This document shows, in pieces, positions 45,349 to 55,229 of a stretch of 64,000 nt of DNA. Source of the DNA: Spirochaetales bacterium. GTDB lineage: Bacteria; Spirochaetota; Spirochaetia; SZUA-6; JAFGRV01. The position numbers were made by a program, and so were the translations under genes. The number at the start of each line of letters is the position of its first letter. Positions within the stretch are counted from its first letter, which is position 1. The notes below the pieces were generated by a model that saw only the letters and a program-made list of their open reading frames with translations, was not told where the DNA came from and did not search any database. The stretch is from NCBI GenBank assembly GCA_016930085.1, contig JAFGHO010000034.1, positions 1-64,000 on the forward strand, given 5' to 3'.

Positions 45349-45435
45349 ATGATCCTTCTCCTTTTGCCGGCTGATATTACGTGTTTACCTTTATTTAATA
45401 CTTTAGGTGATGGGCGATCTTTTTTCAACAAAATC

Positions 45436-46713
45436 CTATAAGACGGATGCGGATTGCCCGGCAACCGTATGCCGCGGATCTTTCACCACACACATGGAAA
45501 AGTATATGGATAGAAGCCCGCAGACGATTGCACATAAAAAAAGCCCTTTGTACTGCAGAAGCCCAAGGGAGAGGACCAGTCCTCCGAGAATCGGGACAAG
45601 CCCCGAGAAGCTTCCCGTTATAGCGATATTTATCGTCGAATACAATATCCTGTTTTTATCATCACCGAACTCGGTGATAAAGACCTGGCCGGTATTTAAA
45701 TTCGCAGTGAGGGTGACGCCAAGGAATATAAAAATGACGAAGAAAGTATAATATGACGGAATAAAAACGGCAATAATCAATGTGACGGTTGTAATGACCG
45801 TGTTGATTTTCAGAACGATGAGGTTCCCGAATCTGTCTCCCAGATAGCCGAGAACAAGACTTGAACCGGCTTTGCTGCTATTGAGAAAAAGAGTATAGAA
45901 GACAACGGTCTGTGCGGTGATTCCGGGAATGGTATCCATGGCATACGATGTATAGAAAGCTGCCCCAAGTGTTGTCACGGCAAAAATAAGCCGAGTAACC
46001 AGAAAATTACGCAGGTTGGAATCATTTTTGAGATGCTTGAAAAGCGATTTCAAATAGGCGGGAAAAGGTATCTTTTCAGGAACGGGGGATTCCTTCTCTT
46101 CCTTCACAAACATAAATGCAACATATGATAAGAAAATCAGAATAAAACCCATTAAAAAGGAGTACCGGTAATTGACGGGAAACATGAAAACTGAAAAAAG
46201 GTAGCTTATCAGCAGGGGAAGGCACATTCCGGCGACACTTCCGATAAAGGTTCTGATGGCAAAAGTGCGGGCCCGGTGTGAGACGGGGAGTGTTTTTGCC
46301 AGCAAATCAAGCCATGCTGGCGTTCCGATACCCCCGCAGAAACAAAAAAAGAAATAACCGAGAAGCACCAATGTGACGGCAACGGGCGGAGACACCTGCT
46401 GAACCCAGAAGGTACTGAGAACAAGCAAAAACAGACTGCATCGCTGAAAAAAAGCGGAAACCATGATAAACCGTTTCCTGATCCTGAACCCCTTTGCCAT
46501 CTGGGTGGATACAAGACCGGGCAGATTATAACCGAACAAGGTAAGCGCCGGAATAAAACCGACGGCGACAGGGTTGTCGTAGACCTGTTTCACGAAAAGA
46601 ACAAGGATCGTCGACACCTCAAAAAAGACCATTCCGCTTAAAAAAAGGCTTCCGTCGAGAATATGAAAGATGATATTGTGTGTTGCGGTTTTTCCGACCG
46701 ATTTTATAACCAT
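45436..46713 (-). CDS. Major facilitator superfamily transporter
   Basis: A 425-residue membrane protein with about twelve spans. The first half contains ILDGSLFLSGMVFFEVSTIL and the second LIFAVTTLGAAFYTSYAMDT. A motif-A-like loop is LVLGYLGDRFGNLIVL between helices 8 and 9. The substrate cannot be predicted. It is divergent from the TIGR03546-type gene and lies upstream of a small Cys/His protein. Confidence 0.8.
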   Translation of the reverse strand: MVIKSVGKTATHNIIFHILDGSLFLSGMVFFEVSTILVLFVKQVYDNPVAVGFIPALTLFGYNLPGLVSTQMAKGFRIRKRFIMVSAFFQRCSLFLLVLSTFWVQQVSPPVAVTLVLLGYFFFCFCGGIGTPAWLDLLAKTLPVSHRARTFAIRTFIGSVAGMCLPLLISYLFSVFMFPVNYRYSFLMGFILIFLSYVAFMFVKEEKESPVPEKIPFPAYLKSLFKHLKNDSNLRNFLVTRLIFAVTTLGAAFYTSYAMDTIPGITAQTVVFYTLFLNSSKAGSSLVLGYLGDRFGNLIVLKINTVITTVTLIIAVFIPSYYTFFVIFIFLGVTLTANLNTGQVFITEFGDDKNRILYSTINIAITGSFSGLVPILGGLVLSLGLLQYKGLFLCAIVCGLLSIYFSMCVVKDPRHTVAGQSASVL

Positions 46714-46832
46714 AAGGGCTCATACTACCATACCTGTATCGAATATGCACAGACCCCCCGAATATTTTCTTGACAGCAGGCTGATTTGAAGTATAGTTAT
46801 TAGTAACCAATGCAACCCGGAGGGTGAAAGCC

Positions 46833-47372
46833 ATGTTTATAAAGGGAATTGCAAAACTGTTTATCGCAATTAATGCGAACACAAAACCGGGCCAAATTTC
46901 AGGCGGTATCGCCTGTGCTTTTCTTCTCGCACTCGTTCCTTCTTCACATCTCCTCTGGTACACCATCTTTCTTTTCCTGTTTTTCCTTAAAATCAATCTC
47001 GCCGTTGTTTTCATTTTCACCGGGATTTTTTCGCTTCTCACACCGCTTCTCGATGGGCCGCTGAACAGGGTAGGACTCATAACAGGATACCTTCCGGGTA
47101 TCCGTGATTTTTTTGGTTTTCTTGATAATGTTCCGGTTTTGGCTTTTTTCGGTTTCGACAATTCACTTGTCCTTGGTGGACTCATCGTCGGTATCATAAC
47201 CCTGGTTCCGGTATATTTTCTCTCCAATGGCCTCGTCTCCCTCTACCGCAAAAAAGTCCGGGACAGATTCGCGAAAAGCAGGCTGATAAAAAGACTCCTC
47301 CTCATCCCGATAATCGGAAAACTTGTCGATGCAATCAGGACCGCATACACCCTCTATGCCGATGCGGGATGA
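46833..47372 (+). CDS. TIGR03546-type membrane protein
   Basis: A 179-residue protein with several hydrophobic helices (GGIACAFLLALVPSSHLLWY, then LAVVFIFTGIFSLLTPLLDG and LVLGGLIVGIITLVPVYFLS). The layout matches the uncharacterised TIGR03546 family (DUF2062-like), which characteristically lies next to a TIGR03545 gene, as here. The ATG at 46833 with GGAGG nine bases upstream is preferred to a GTG at 46824. Function unknown; the pairing suggests an envelope complex. Confidence 0.75.
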   Translation: MFIKGIAKLFIAINANTKPGQISGGIACAFLLALVPSSHLLWYTIFLFLFFLKINLAVVFIFTGIFSLLTPLLDGPLNRVGLITGYLPGIRDFFGFLDNVPVLAFFGFDNSLVLGGLIVGIITLVPVYFLSNGLVSLYRKKVRDRFAKSRLIKRLLLIPIIGKLVDAIRTAYTLYADAG

Positions 47373-47408
47373 AAGACGGAAAGAAAGAGTGATTCAGGAG
47401 GCTTTTTG

Positions 47409-49442
47409 ATGGCAAACAAACCACCGAAGTTTTTTAAGAAACGGTTTACCGAAAAGCAGTTCAATAAAAAGATTCTAAAAAGGACATTCGATGAAAAGGA
47501 GAAAGAAAGGCTTTTTTCGCTTTTTATTAAAGATAACGACGCTAACTATACCCTCAAAGATGATCTTGCAAAGGAAGATATAAACCAATTAAAAAGAATT
47601 CATAAAACAATAAAGAAGAATACGGGGGTTGTTCAAAAGGGAAAAATAATCGTCGCTTCAGCCATTATCGGTGTCGTGGTCGTCTTTAATGTATTTTTCA
47701 GAGACATGCTGCTCGAAGGCGCCCTTGAATCTTCTCTTTCTTCCCTCTTCGGCGCGAAAGCGGAGATTGACGGACTCGTCTTCGATATATTCGGGGCACG
47801 AATATCGTTTGAGCATTGTTCTGTTGCCAACAGTGAAAAACCTTACAAAAACCTCTTTGAACTGGGTAGAACCGGAATCGATCTATTAATGAGCGAGCTC
47901 CTGAAAGGGAAGTTTATTGTGACGAATATCGAATGCCGGGAGATACAATGGGATACCGCCCGTAACACATCCGGTGCACTCGTTAGTTCACGGGAAAAGG
48001 AAAACGGGGGAGAAAGCCCGGAAGAGGGTGCACAACCTTTTTCACTCAATATGGCGGGGACCGATATCGGGTCTATTATTGAATCGGAAAAAGAGAATAT
48101 CAAAAGTCCCGAAAGAATCGAGGAGGCGAACAGGCTTTTTGCCGAAATGACGGAAGAATGGAGACAAACGGCAGACGGGCTTGAACCTGCCGTCAACGAC
48201 TGTTCGAAAGCGGTTTTAGAAGTGACGAAAATCGATATCAAGAAAATCAAAACGCTCAAGGATGTCGAGAAAGCGTACGCGACAATCGATAAGGCGACAA
48301 AACTTGTTTCTGAAACAGGTAGATCGATATCGGAAACTGCGGACAAGGTCGGCAAGGACCGCGCTGTTATCGACGAAGAACGAAAAAAAATCACCGATGC
48401 GATCGATTCGGATACAGCCTATCTGATGTCGTTCGTCGCGGCACCGCGTGAAGGGGCCGAAAGAATAATTTCAAGCGTATCCGAAAAATTCCTCGCGGCA
48501 AATCTTGGAGAACTGCATACATACCTGTTCAAGGGAATCGATGCATTACAACATCTTGACAGCGGGAAAAAGGGAAGAAAGGGGCAGCCGCCTCCGAGAT
48601 CGGGCTACAACATGCAATATCCGGGCAGCCGCTATCCCGATTTTATGATCGTGAACGCGGCCTTTTCTGTGGGAAGCGACGCAGGTACGACGCAGACTGC
48701 CGTTCAACTGGCAAATATCTCGAATGCTCCGGAACTCGTCGACTCACCATCCGCCATACGATTTGTCCATAACGAATATGACCGGAAGGTCGAACTGGAC
48801 GGTACAATCGATCTGAGGGAAACAGTCGATGATCTTGTTTCGTTTGATATAAAAATATCGGGATTTCCGCTATCCATCGACAAAGGATTGGAACTCATCG
48901 GTATCGCATCACTCGACGCGACAATATACTTCTCAACCGGTATCCGGGTTGACAAGGCGGACAAAACGGCCGGATCTCTCGAGTTGATACTTACCGATAC
49001 GAACGCGTCGATGCGGAATACCGACAATATTGTCTTTGAAAATATACGCGATATTCTTGAGTCCGCGTCTGAAATCGCCATAAACGCATCATACTCGTTT
49101 TCTTCGGGCGGGAAACTGTCGATCACCGCCGGTAGTTCAATCGACCGCCTCATCAAAGAAAAAGTCGGTGATGCGATCGACCGTATGATAAAGGAAACCA
49201 AAGAAAAGATCGGGAATGAAATCGAGAAACAGATCGCCGGGTCGTTACAAAAAAACAACACACTCGTCGCCGCCTTTGAGGGGGTGGAAAAAACACTTGA
49301 AGCGAATAGGTCCGATATTGCGGCATTCGAAAAGACAATCGATGAAAAGAAAAAAAGCGTGGAGAAAAAAGCGAAAGACTTTTCAAAAGACCTTGAAAAA
49401 AAGGTACAGGAGTCTCTTCCAAAGCTCGATTTGAAATTTTAG
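47409..49442 (+). CDS. TIGR03545-type protein
   Basis: A 677-residue protein. After a cytoplasmic basic and charged stretch of about 75 residues there is one membrane span (KIIVASAIIGVVVVFNVFF), then a large extracytoplasmic part. This includes an AsmA-like beta segment (LEGALESSLSSLFGAKAEID and EISFEHCSVANS-like), coiled coil near residues 220-360, another beta region and a long C-terminal coiled coil (EKKKSVEKKAKDFSKDLEKK). This is the TIGR03545 type, paired with TIGR03546. It starts at ATG 47409 with AGGAGG upstream. The AsmA-like resemblance hints at lipid or outer-membrane transport (inference). Confidence 0.75.
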   Translation: MANKPPKFFKKRFTEKQFNKKILKRTFDEKEKERLFSLFIKDNDANYTLKDDLAKEDINQLKRIHKTIKKNTGVVQKGKIIVASAIIGVVVVFNVFFRDMLLEGALESSLSSLFGAKAEIDGLVFDIFGARISFEHCSVANSEKPYKNLFELGRTGIDLLMSELLKGKFIVTNIECREIQWDTARNTSGALVSSREKENGGESPEEGAQPFSLNMAGTDIGSIIESEKENIKSPERIEEANRLFAEMTEEWRQTADGLEPAVNDCSKAVLEVTKIDIKKIKTLKDVEKAYATIDKATKLVSETGRSISETADKVGKDRAVIDEERKKITDAIDSDTAYLMSFVAAPREGAERIISSVSEKFLAANLGELHTYLFKGIDALQHLDSGKKGRKGQPPPRSGYNMQYPGSRYPDFMIVNAAFSVGSDAGTTQTAVQLANISNAPELVDSPSAIRFVHNEYDRKVELDGTIDLRETVDDLVSFDIKISGFPLSIDKGLELIGIASLDATIYFSTGIRVDKADKTAGSLELILTDTNASMRNTDNIVFENIRDILESASEIAINASYSFSSGGKLSITAGSSIDRLIKEKVGDAIDRMIKETKEKIGNEIEKQIAGSLQKNNTLVAAFEGVEKTLEANRSDIAAFEKTIDEKKKSVEKKAKDFSKDLEKKVQESLPKLDLKF

Positions 49443-49456
49443 AAAAAAGGGGTCAC

Positions 49457-51007
49457 GTGAACACATTTCGCGATGTTCCGCTCAACTCCATTCAGATACC
49501 GCTCCTGCGTTGCATCGAGAAAACCATACATACGCCACTTCCCGTTTCACGGTCATTTACCGATTGGGAAGAACGGGAATACGAACGGGGAATCGCCATC
49601 GAAAACGGCGATATTGTGGGCCTGGGGCTGGCATTCCGGCTTCATTCGGATATCCCCCGGGAGATAACGGAACTCCACACTCTCCGGGGACTCGATCTGC
49701 GGGGAAATAACATCGAAACCCTTCCCGGCCGTTTTTTTGCCCGCCTTACGAACCTCGAGGTTCTCTACCTTGGCAACAACAGGATCAAGGCGCTTCCCGC
49801 GTCAATCGGAAAATGCTCTGCGTTGCGGCGCATCGACCTTTCGAGTAATGAAGATCTGCCCGGACTTCCCGGCCGTGTCTATGAATTGCCCGCCCTCCGG
49901 GAACTCGATATCCGCTTTTGCGCATTTAAGAGTCTTCCCCCTCACATCGGAGAACTCAGACGGTTACAGATACTCCGGGCGGGTAATAATCGGATTGAAT
50001 CCCTTCCTCACAATATAGAAAACATCAGCGGGCTGGAATATCTTTCACTCGAAAACAACCGTCTCACCGATCTCCCTGAAAGTATGGCGGCGTTGGGAAA
50101 TCTTCGTGTCATCGATGTATCGGGAAATCAATTTTCACGATTCCCCGCGCCGATCACCGGGATGCCGTTCCTTGAAAAAATATCGCTCGCGTCCAACCTC
50201 ATCGGAAGTATTCCCGATACGATCGCCGGCTTGTCACGCCTTCGCTATCTGAATTGTGCGGATACCGGCCTGACCTCTCTCCCTTCTCTGTTCGGAAACC
50301 TCTCCGAACTCGAAGAACTCTATCTGTTGTGGAATACATTCGAACGAGTCCCCGCCGAAATCGGATACCTCCGAATACTCAAAACACTCGATATGAGTAA
50401 TTGCGGGCTTACCCGCCTGCCCGCCTCATTTCGCCGGCTGAAAGAACTCAGAAATCTTATTCTCGCCGGCAACCGGTTCCCCGAAATTCCGGATGCCGTC
50501 TTCAGTATGGCCTCACTTCAAAAACTCGTCCTCAACAACAACAAGTTGACCGCGCTTCCGGATGCCATCGGCACGCTTAAAAATCTCTCCGGCCTCAATC
50601 TCGAAGACAATCTTATCGCCTCCCTTCCCGATGCTATCGGAGAATGCCGCTTGCTTACATCCCTTAACCTCACCGGCAACAGACTCGAAACCCTCCCTGT
50701 CGCCATCACCGGTTGTGAAAAACTAACGGCGTTATCGATCGACAACAATAACTGGAGCCGTTTCTTCCGAAAGCACATTATCGATGCCTCATCGTCCGGA
50801 ACACTTCTAAATCTCGAACGTCTGGGGGAGTTCATTCCCCTTCTCATGGAAAAGATCGAGAATAACGAACAACTCGATGAGTTCGACCGTGAATATCCGT
50901 CCTTTGCCACCTATGCCGACATTCTCATACCTTTCTGCAAACGTTCACATACCGATACGGGAAAGGATGTACTCGATTTGCTTCGAACAATTCTTCATTC
51001 CCGTTAA
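49457..51007 (+). CDS. Leucine-rich repeat protein
   Basis: About 15 LRRs of the 23-residue type span residues 65-440, for example LRGLDLRGNNIETLPGRFF, LEVLYLGNNRIKALPASIG and LEYLSLENNRLTDLPESMA, the pattern of bacterial and plant PIRL-type LRRs. There is no signal peptide or membrane segment, so it is probably cytoplasmic. The N-terminal 60 and C-terminal 75 residues are non-repetitive. The start is a GTG at 49457, 15 bases after the TIGR03545-type gene, with AGGGG upstream, so it may be part of that operon. Protein-protein interaction is likely; partner unknown. Confidence 0.88.
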   Translation: MNTFRDVPLNSIQIPLLRCIEKTIHTPLPVSRSFTDWEEREYERGIAIENGDIVGLGLAFRLHSDIPREITELHTLRGLDLRGNNIETLPGRFFARLTNLEVLYLGNNRIKALPASIGKCSALRRIDLSSNEDLPGLPGRVYELPALRELDIRFCAFKSLPPHIGELRRLQILRAGNNRIESLPHNIENISGLEYLSLENNRLTDLPESMAALGNLRVIDVSGNQFSRFPAPITGMPFLEKISLASNLIGSIPDTIAGLSRLRYLNCADTGLTSLPSLFGNLSELEELYLLWNTFERVPAEIGYLRILKTLDMSNCGLTRLPASFRRLKELRNLILAGNRFPEIPDAVFSMASLQKLVLNNNKLTALPDAIGTLKNLSGLNLEDNLIASLPDAIGECRLLTSLNLTGNRLETLPVAITGCEKLTALSIDNNNWSRFFRKHIIDASSSGTLLNLERLGEFIPLLMEKIENNEQLDEFDREYPSFATYADILIPFCKRSHTDTGKDVLDLLRTILHSR

Positions 51008-51149
51008 CGGGTTTCATCTTTCCTCAAATTTCATCCCCGTTATAACAGGAGTATCCTTCTGTCAGGCAAACGATCGGTTTTCATTCAGAAGCGGTATTTT
51101 TTATTGAAAAGCACTTGCACAAGCGCCCTCATTTTAATACCATTTCGTG

Positions 51150-52175
51150 ATGACGACGTATTTTATAAGGCGTTTTCTTCTGATCATTCCCACCTTTATC
51201 GGTATCACGATAATGGTGTTCACAATTACCAGATTTGTTCCGGGCGGCCCTGTCGAGAGGATCATATCCGAATACCAGCAGATGTCGAGTGAAAGCGGGA
51301 GAGGGGCCCATTCACTGAAGCAGCAGGTCCAGCCCCTTTCCGAAAATCAGATAAATCAGCTGAAAAAGTATTTCGGCCTGGACAAACCGGTATTAATATC
51401 GTATATCCTCTGGCTCGGGAAGGTGTTGACGGGTGACCTCGGACGATCGACGATGTATCACGATCCCGTCCTCCAGATGATCGCCGAAAAAATGCCGATA
51501 TCCCTCTATTTCGGTATTATTACATTGGTTATCGTCTACGGCGTATGTATCCCCCTCGGTATCGTCAAGGCGATACGGCATAAATCCATCCTCGATAATG
51601 TCTCTTCCGTTCTGGTGTTTATCGGCTATGCCATCCCCGGATGGGTGGTCGGCATCCTTTTGCTTCTTCTCTTCTCATCGCACTGGGAAATCTTTCCGCT
51701 CGGCGGATTTGTCAGCGACAATTTCGCCGATCTTAATCCGATAGAAAAGGCCGGCGACCTTATCCTGCATACCGTCCTCCCCATCGCCGCCTACGTGACC
51801 GGATCGTTCGCCGTCATGACCTTTCTGATGAAAAACACATTGATGGACAATCTTTCGAGCGATTACGTGAGAACGGCCATGGCAAAGGGTCTGACCTTCA
51901 GAAAGGCGGTCTTCAGGCACGCGCTGCGGAACAGCCTGATTCCGCTTGCGACCAGTTTCGGCAACAATATTTCGATTATCCTTACCGGTTCGTTTCTCAT
52001 TGAAAAAGTATTCAATATCAATGGCATGGGACTGCTGGGGTATGAATCCGTCGTGGAGCGCGATTATCCGGTCGTCATGGGCACCCTTGTGATCTCTTCG
52101 CTCCTTTTCCTTGTCGGAAACATTCTCTCCGATATCTGTGTCGCCATCGTCGATCCGCGGGTGCAGTTCAGATGA
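51150..52175 (+). CDS. Yej-type peptide ABC transporter permease (YejB-like)
   Basis: A DppB/OppB-family permease of about 341 residues. YejB-like features are the long loop after the first span (GGPVERIISEYQQMSSESGR and GLDKPVLISYILWLGKVLTG), KYFGLDKP, the core LPVSIxLG-like MPISLYFGIITLVIVYGVCI and the C-terminal GLLGYESVVERDYPVVMGTL. YejB forms the permease pair with YejE for oligopeptides such as microcin C. A GTG at 51147 is also possible; I use the ATG at 51150. Its stop overlaps the next permease start by four bases. Confidence 0.88.
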   Translation: MTTYFIRRFLLIIPTFIGITIMVFTITRFVPGGPVERIISEYQQMSSESGRGAHSLKQQVQPLSENQINQLKKYFGLDKPVLISYILWLGKVLTGDLGRSTMYHDPVLQMIAEKMPISLYFGIITLVIVYGVCIPLGIVKAIRHKSILDNVSSVLVFIGYAIPGWVVGILLLLLFSSHWEIFPLGGFVSDNFADLNPIEKAGDLILHTVLPIAAYVTGSFAVMTFLMKNTLMDNLSSDYVRTAMAKGLTFRKAVFRHALRNSLIPLATSFGNNISIILTGSFLIEKVFNINGMGLLGYESVVERDYPVVMGTLVISSLLFLVGNILSDICVAIVDPRVQFR

Positions 52176-53224
52176 TAAACCTCACACTGAATCCGTTGAC
52201 GGTCAAAAAAATAAAACGATTCGTCTCGATCAGGCGCGGATTCTTTTCTTTTATCATTTTTCTTTTATTGGTACTCTTTACGATATTTGCCGATCTGTTC
52301 ATCAACAGCAGGGCGCTGATCGTATCGTACAACGGGAACCTCTATTTCCCCACCTACGGCTCGATGATCCCCGGCTCGACGTTCGGACTGGATTATGATT
52401 ATGAGACAAATTACCGGGAACTGAAAGACGTCTTCGAAAAACAGAACCGGGGGAACTGGTTGCTTCTCCCGCTCGTCCCTTATAATCCGTACGAAAACGA
52501 TTTCAGGGAAGGCGAATATCCCCCTTCACCTCCGTCCCCCGGCCAGAAACATTTCCTGGGAACGGACAAGGCGGGAAGGGACATTCTTGCACGGCTGATT
52601 TACGGATTCAGGGAAGCGCTTATCTTTTCCATGAGCCTCCTGCTTATCAACTACGTTATCGGCATCGGCATCGGCTGCGCCATGGGGTATTTCGGCGGTC
52701 TTTTCGATCTGATCTTCCAGCGTATCATCGAAATCTGGACCTCCGTCCCCTACCTCTATGTGATTATCATCATTGCATCGATCGTCTTTCCGAATGTTTT
52801 TATCCTTATCCTTATCAATGCGTTTTTTGGATGGATCGGCATGACGTGGATCATGAGAACGATCACCTACAAAGAGAAGACGAGGGAATACGCGATCGCT
52901 GCAAAATCGATCGGGGCGAGCCACCTGAGAATCATCTTCCGCCACATTATCCCCAACACGATTTCCATTATCGTCACCTACGCGCCGTTCTCCGTTGCCT
53001 CGGGAATCATCTCTCTTACCGCTCTCGACTACCTCGGCTACGGTCTCAGACCCCCGACCCCCAGCTGGGGGGAACTGCTCGAACAGGGATGGACCAACCT
53101 GGGAGATTACTGGATCGCCTTTTCCGTCATCACCGCGATGGTCGTCACCTTAACCCTCGTCACATTTATCGGGGAAGCGATAAGGGAGGCTTTTGATCCG
53201 AAAATGCATACAACCTATGAATAA
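52172..53224 (+). CDS. Yej-type peptide ABC transporter permease (YejE-like)
   Basis: A 350-residue DppC/OppC-family permease with the long extracytoplasmic insertion of YejE between the first and second span: NGNLYFPTYGSMIPGSTFGL, LLLPLVPYNPYENDF and PPSPPSPGQKHFLGTDKAGR, then the family block GTDKAGRDILARLIYGFREA. The cytoplasmic coupling loop is AIAAKSIGASHLRIIFRHII. It starts in the stop codon of the yejB-like gene (overlap). The permease pair is the translocation pore for oligopeptides. Confidence 0.9.
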   Translation: MINLTLNPLTVKKIKRFVSIRRGFFSFIIFLLLVLFTIFADLFINSRALIVSYNGNLYFPTYGSMIPGSTFGLDYDYETNYRELKDVFEKQNRGNWLLLPLVPYNPYENDFREGEYPPSPPSPGQKHFLGTDKAGRDILARLIYGFREALIFSMSLLLINYVIGIGIGCAMGYFGGLFDLIFQRIIEIWTSVPYLYVIIIIASIVFPNVFILILINAFFGWIGMTWIMRTITYKEKTREYAIAAKSIGASHLRIIFRHIIPNTISIIVTYAPFSVASGIISLTALDYLGYGLRPPTPSWGELLEQGWTNLGDYWIAFSVITAMVVTLTLVTFIGEAIREAFDPKMHTTYE

Positions 53225-53243
53225 AAAAGAGAGGAGTATATTA

Positions 53244-55211
53244 ATGAGAATAACGATAAAAGCCCGACTTTTTCATAAACGGGGAAAAAAGCGCCCGTGG
53301 AAATGGTCGAAACGCATGATACCGGAAAACGGCCGTCCGTTACCGGGAAAAACGCTTTTCTCCTGTGTTCTCGCGCTGCTTTTGATGCTGTTTGCCGGCT
53401 GCGGGCAACACCGTGAAGAATCGGATAAAGGGAAAGGGGAAATTTTTACGGCGCCCGTGTCCGAAGAAAAACTCCCTTCGGGGATCACCTGGCTGACCAA
53501 CAATTCCGATCCCGCCTTCTCCTCGCCCAGGGCGAAAAAAGGCGGCACCTTCCGCGATTTTTTGTTGAGTTTCCCCCCCACTTTCCGTATCGTGGGACCG
53601 GACTCGAACAGCGATTTCCGTTCCTATATCCTCGACAACCAGTTGAGCCTTATCAATATCCATCCCAACACGGAAAATCTCATTCCGGAAATCGCCACCC
53701 ACTGGGCATTCGACGAGGACGGAAAAACCATGTATTTCAGACTCAACCCGAACGCGCGGTGGTCGGACGGAAAGAAGGTGACGGCCCACGATTTCGCCTA
53801 TACCCTCGAGTTCATGCGGTCAGAACACATCGTGGCGCCATGGTACAATGATTTCTATACCGAGTTCATCGACAGGGCCGTCGTTTATGACGATTACACC
53901 CTGGCCATGGTCGCGACGCGCCCCATGCCGGACATCTGGCTTTACCTGGCGATAAGGCCTGTCCCGCGCCACTTTTACGGCACCCTGAACGAGAATTTCG
54001 TGACAGACTACAACTGGGCCGTCGAACCGAATACGGGGCCGTATCGGATAAAGGAGTTCGAAAAGGGAAAAAGCGTCACCCTCGAACGGAAAAAAGACTG
54101 GTGGGCGAAGGATCTGAAATATTTCAAAAACAGGTTTAATGCCGACAGGATAAAAGTAATAGTGATAAAAGATCGAAATCTCGCATGGGAATATTTTAAA
54201 AAAGGGGAAATCGATACATTCTGGATGCCCTTTCCGGATTACTGGTACGACAAATCGCAGATACCGGAGGTCGAGAAGGGCTATATCTACAAGGTAATGT
54301 TCTTCAATGACACGAGACAGGGTGCATACGGCATCTATATGAATCAGGATACCGAAATTTTCAAGGACAAAAACGTCCGGTACGCTTTCGCCCATGGAAT
54401 GAACGTGGAGCTTGTCATTAAAAAGATATTGAGAAACGACTATTACCGTCTTGAAAACGGGAATGTGGGTTACGGAAAATATTCGAACTACAATATAAGG
54501 GCGCGCCGTTACGATCTTGATAAAGTGGAATATTATATGAAGGAAGCGGGATGGAAACGCGGCGCTGACGGTATCTGGATGAAGGGGAAATTGCGGTTTT
54601 CAGTCAATGTTACCTATAACGCCGAGAACATGACCCCGCGGCTTGTCGTTTTAAAGGAAGAGGCGTTAAAGGCCGGGATAGAACTTCTCCTCGACAAACT
54701 CGACGGTACCGCGGTCTATAAAAAAGTCATGGAAAAAAAGCACGAGGCGGTATGGTGGCAGTGGAGCACGAGTTTCACTCCACAGTACTGGGAAGGCTAC
54801 CACTCGATAAACGCGCATAAACCCCAGACGAACAATATCACCAATACCGATGACCCCGAACTCGATGAGATGATCGACGAGTACCGGAATACAACGGATG
54901 AAGAAAAACGGATAGCGCTGTCAAAGAAAATTCAGCAAAAAATCTATGATATCTGCCCCTTTGTCCCGCTTTTCATGGTCCCGTATTTAAGAAGCGCGGC
55001 CTGGCGGTGGTGGCGGCTTCCCGATGTCCCCGGCGCAAAAATGAACAATGAAGACCTCTTCAATCCTTTTTTCGGCGATTACAACTACGGGGGACTATTC
55101 TGGTACGACGAACAGCTCCTCAAGGAAACGGATGAGGCAATGAAAAAGGGTGTTTCACTCGGCGAGGTGACCATCGTGGACGAAACTTATAAAATGGATA
55201 TATTGAAGTAA
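53244..55211 (+). CDS. Family 5 solute-binding lipoprotein (YejA-like), first copy
   Basis: An ABC solute-binding protein of about 655 residues. A long basic N-terminal tail precedes the signal and lipobox FAGCGQH. YejA-like blocks follow: FASPRAKKGGTFRDF-like, FRIVGPDSNSDF, HDFAYTLEFMRSE, FERKKDWWAKDLKYFKNRF and NITNTDDPELDEMIDEYRN. The chosen ATG at 53244 has GAGGAG just upstream; an earlier frame overlaps the permease gene. It is one of two tandem paralogues. The function is oligopeptide capture at the outside of the inner membrane. Confidence 0.9.
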   Translation: MRITIKARLFHKRGKKRPWKWSKRMIPENGRPLPGKTLFSCVLALLLMLFAGCGQHREESDKGKGEIFTAPVSEEKLPSGITWLTNNSDPAFSSPRAKKGGTFRDFLLSFPPTFRIVGPDSNSDFRSYILDNQLSLINIHPNTENLIPEIATHWAFDEDGKTMYFRLNPNARWSDGKKVTAHDFAYTLEFMRSEHIVAPWYNDFYTEFIDRAVVYDDYTLAMVATRPMPDIWLYLAIRPVPRHFYGTLNENFVTDYNWAVEPNTGPYRIKEFEKGKSVTLERKKDWWAKDLKYFKNRFNADRIKVIVIKDRNLAWEYFKKGEIDTFWMPFPDYWYDKSQIPEVEKGYIYKVMFFNDTRQGAYGIYMNQDTEIFKDKNVRYAFAHGMNVELVIKKILRNDYYRLENGNVGYGKYSNYNIRARRYDLDKVEYYMKEAGWKRGADGIWMKGKLRFSVNVTYNAENMTPRLVVLKEEALKAGIELLLDKLDGTAVYKKVMEKKHEAVWWQWSTSFTPQYWEGYHSINAHKPQTNNITNTDDPELDEMIDEYRNTTDEEKRIALSKKIQQKIYDICPFVPLFMVPYLRSAAWRWWRLPDVPGAKMNNEDLFNPFFGDYNYGGLFWYDEQLLKETDEAMKKGVSLGEVTIVDETYKMDILK

Positions 55212-55229
55212 AGAAACGGAGGAATACTG

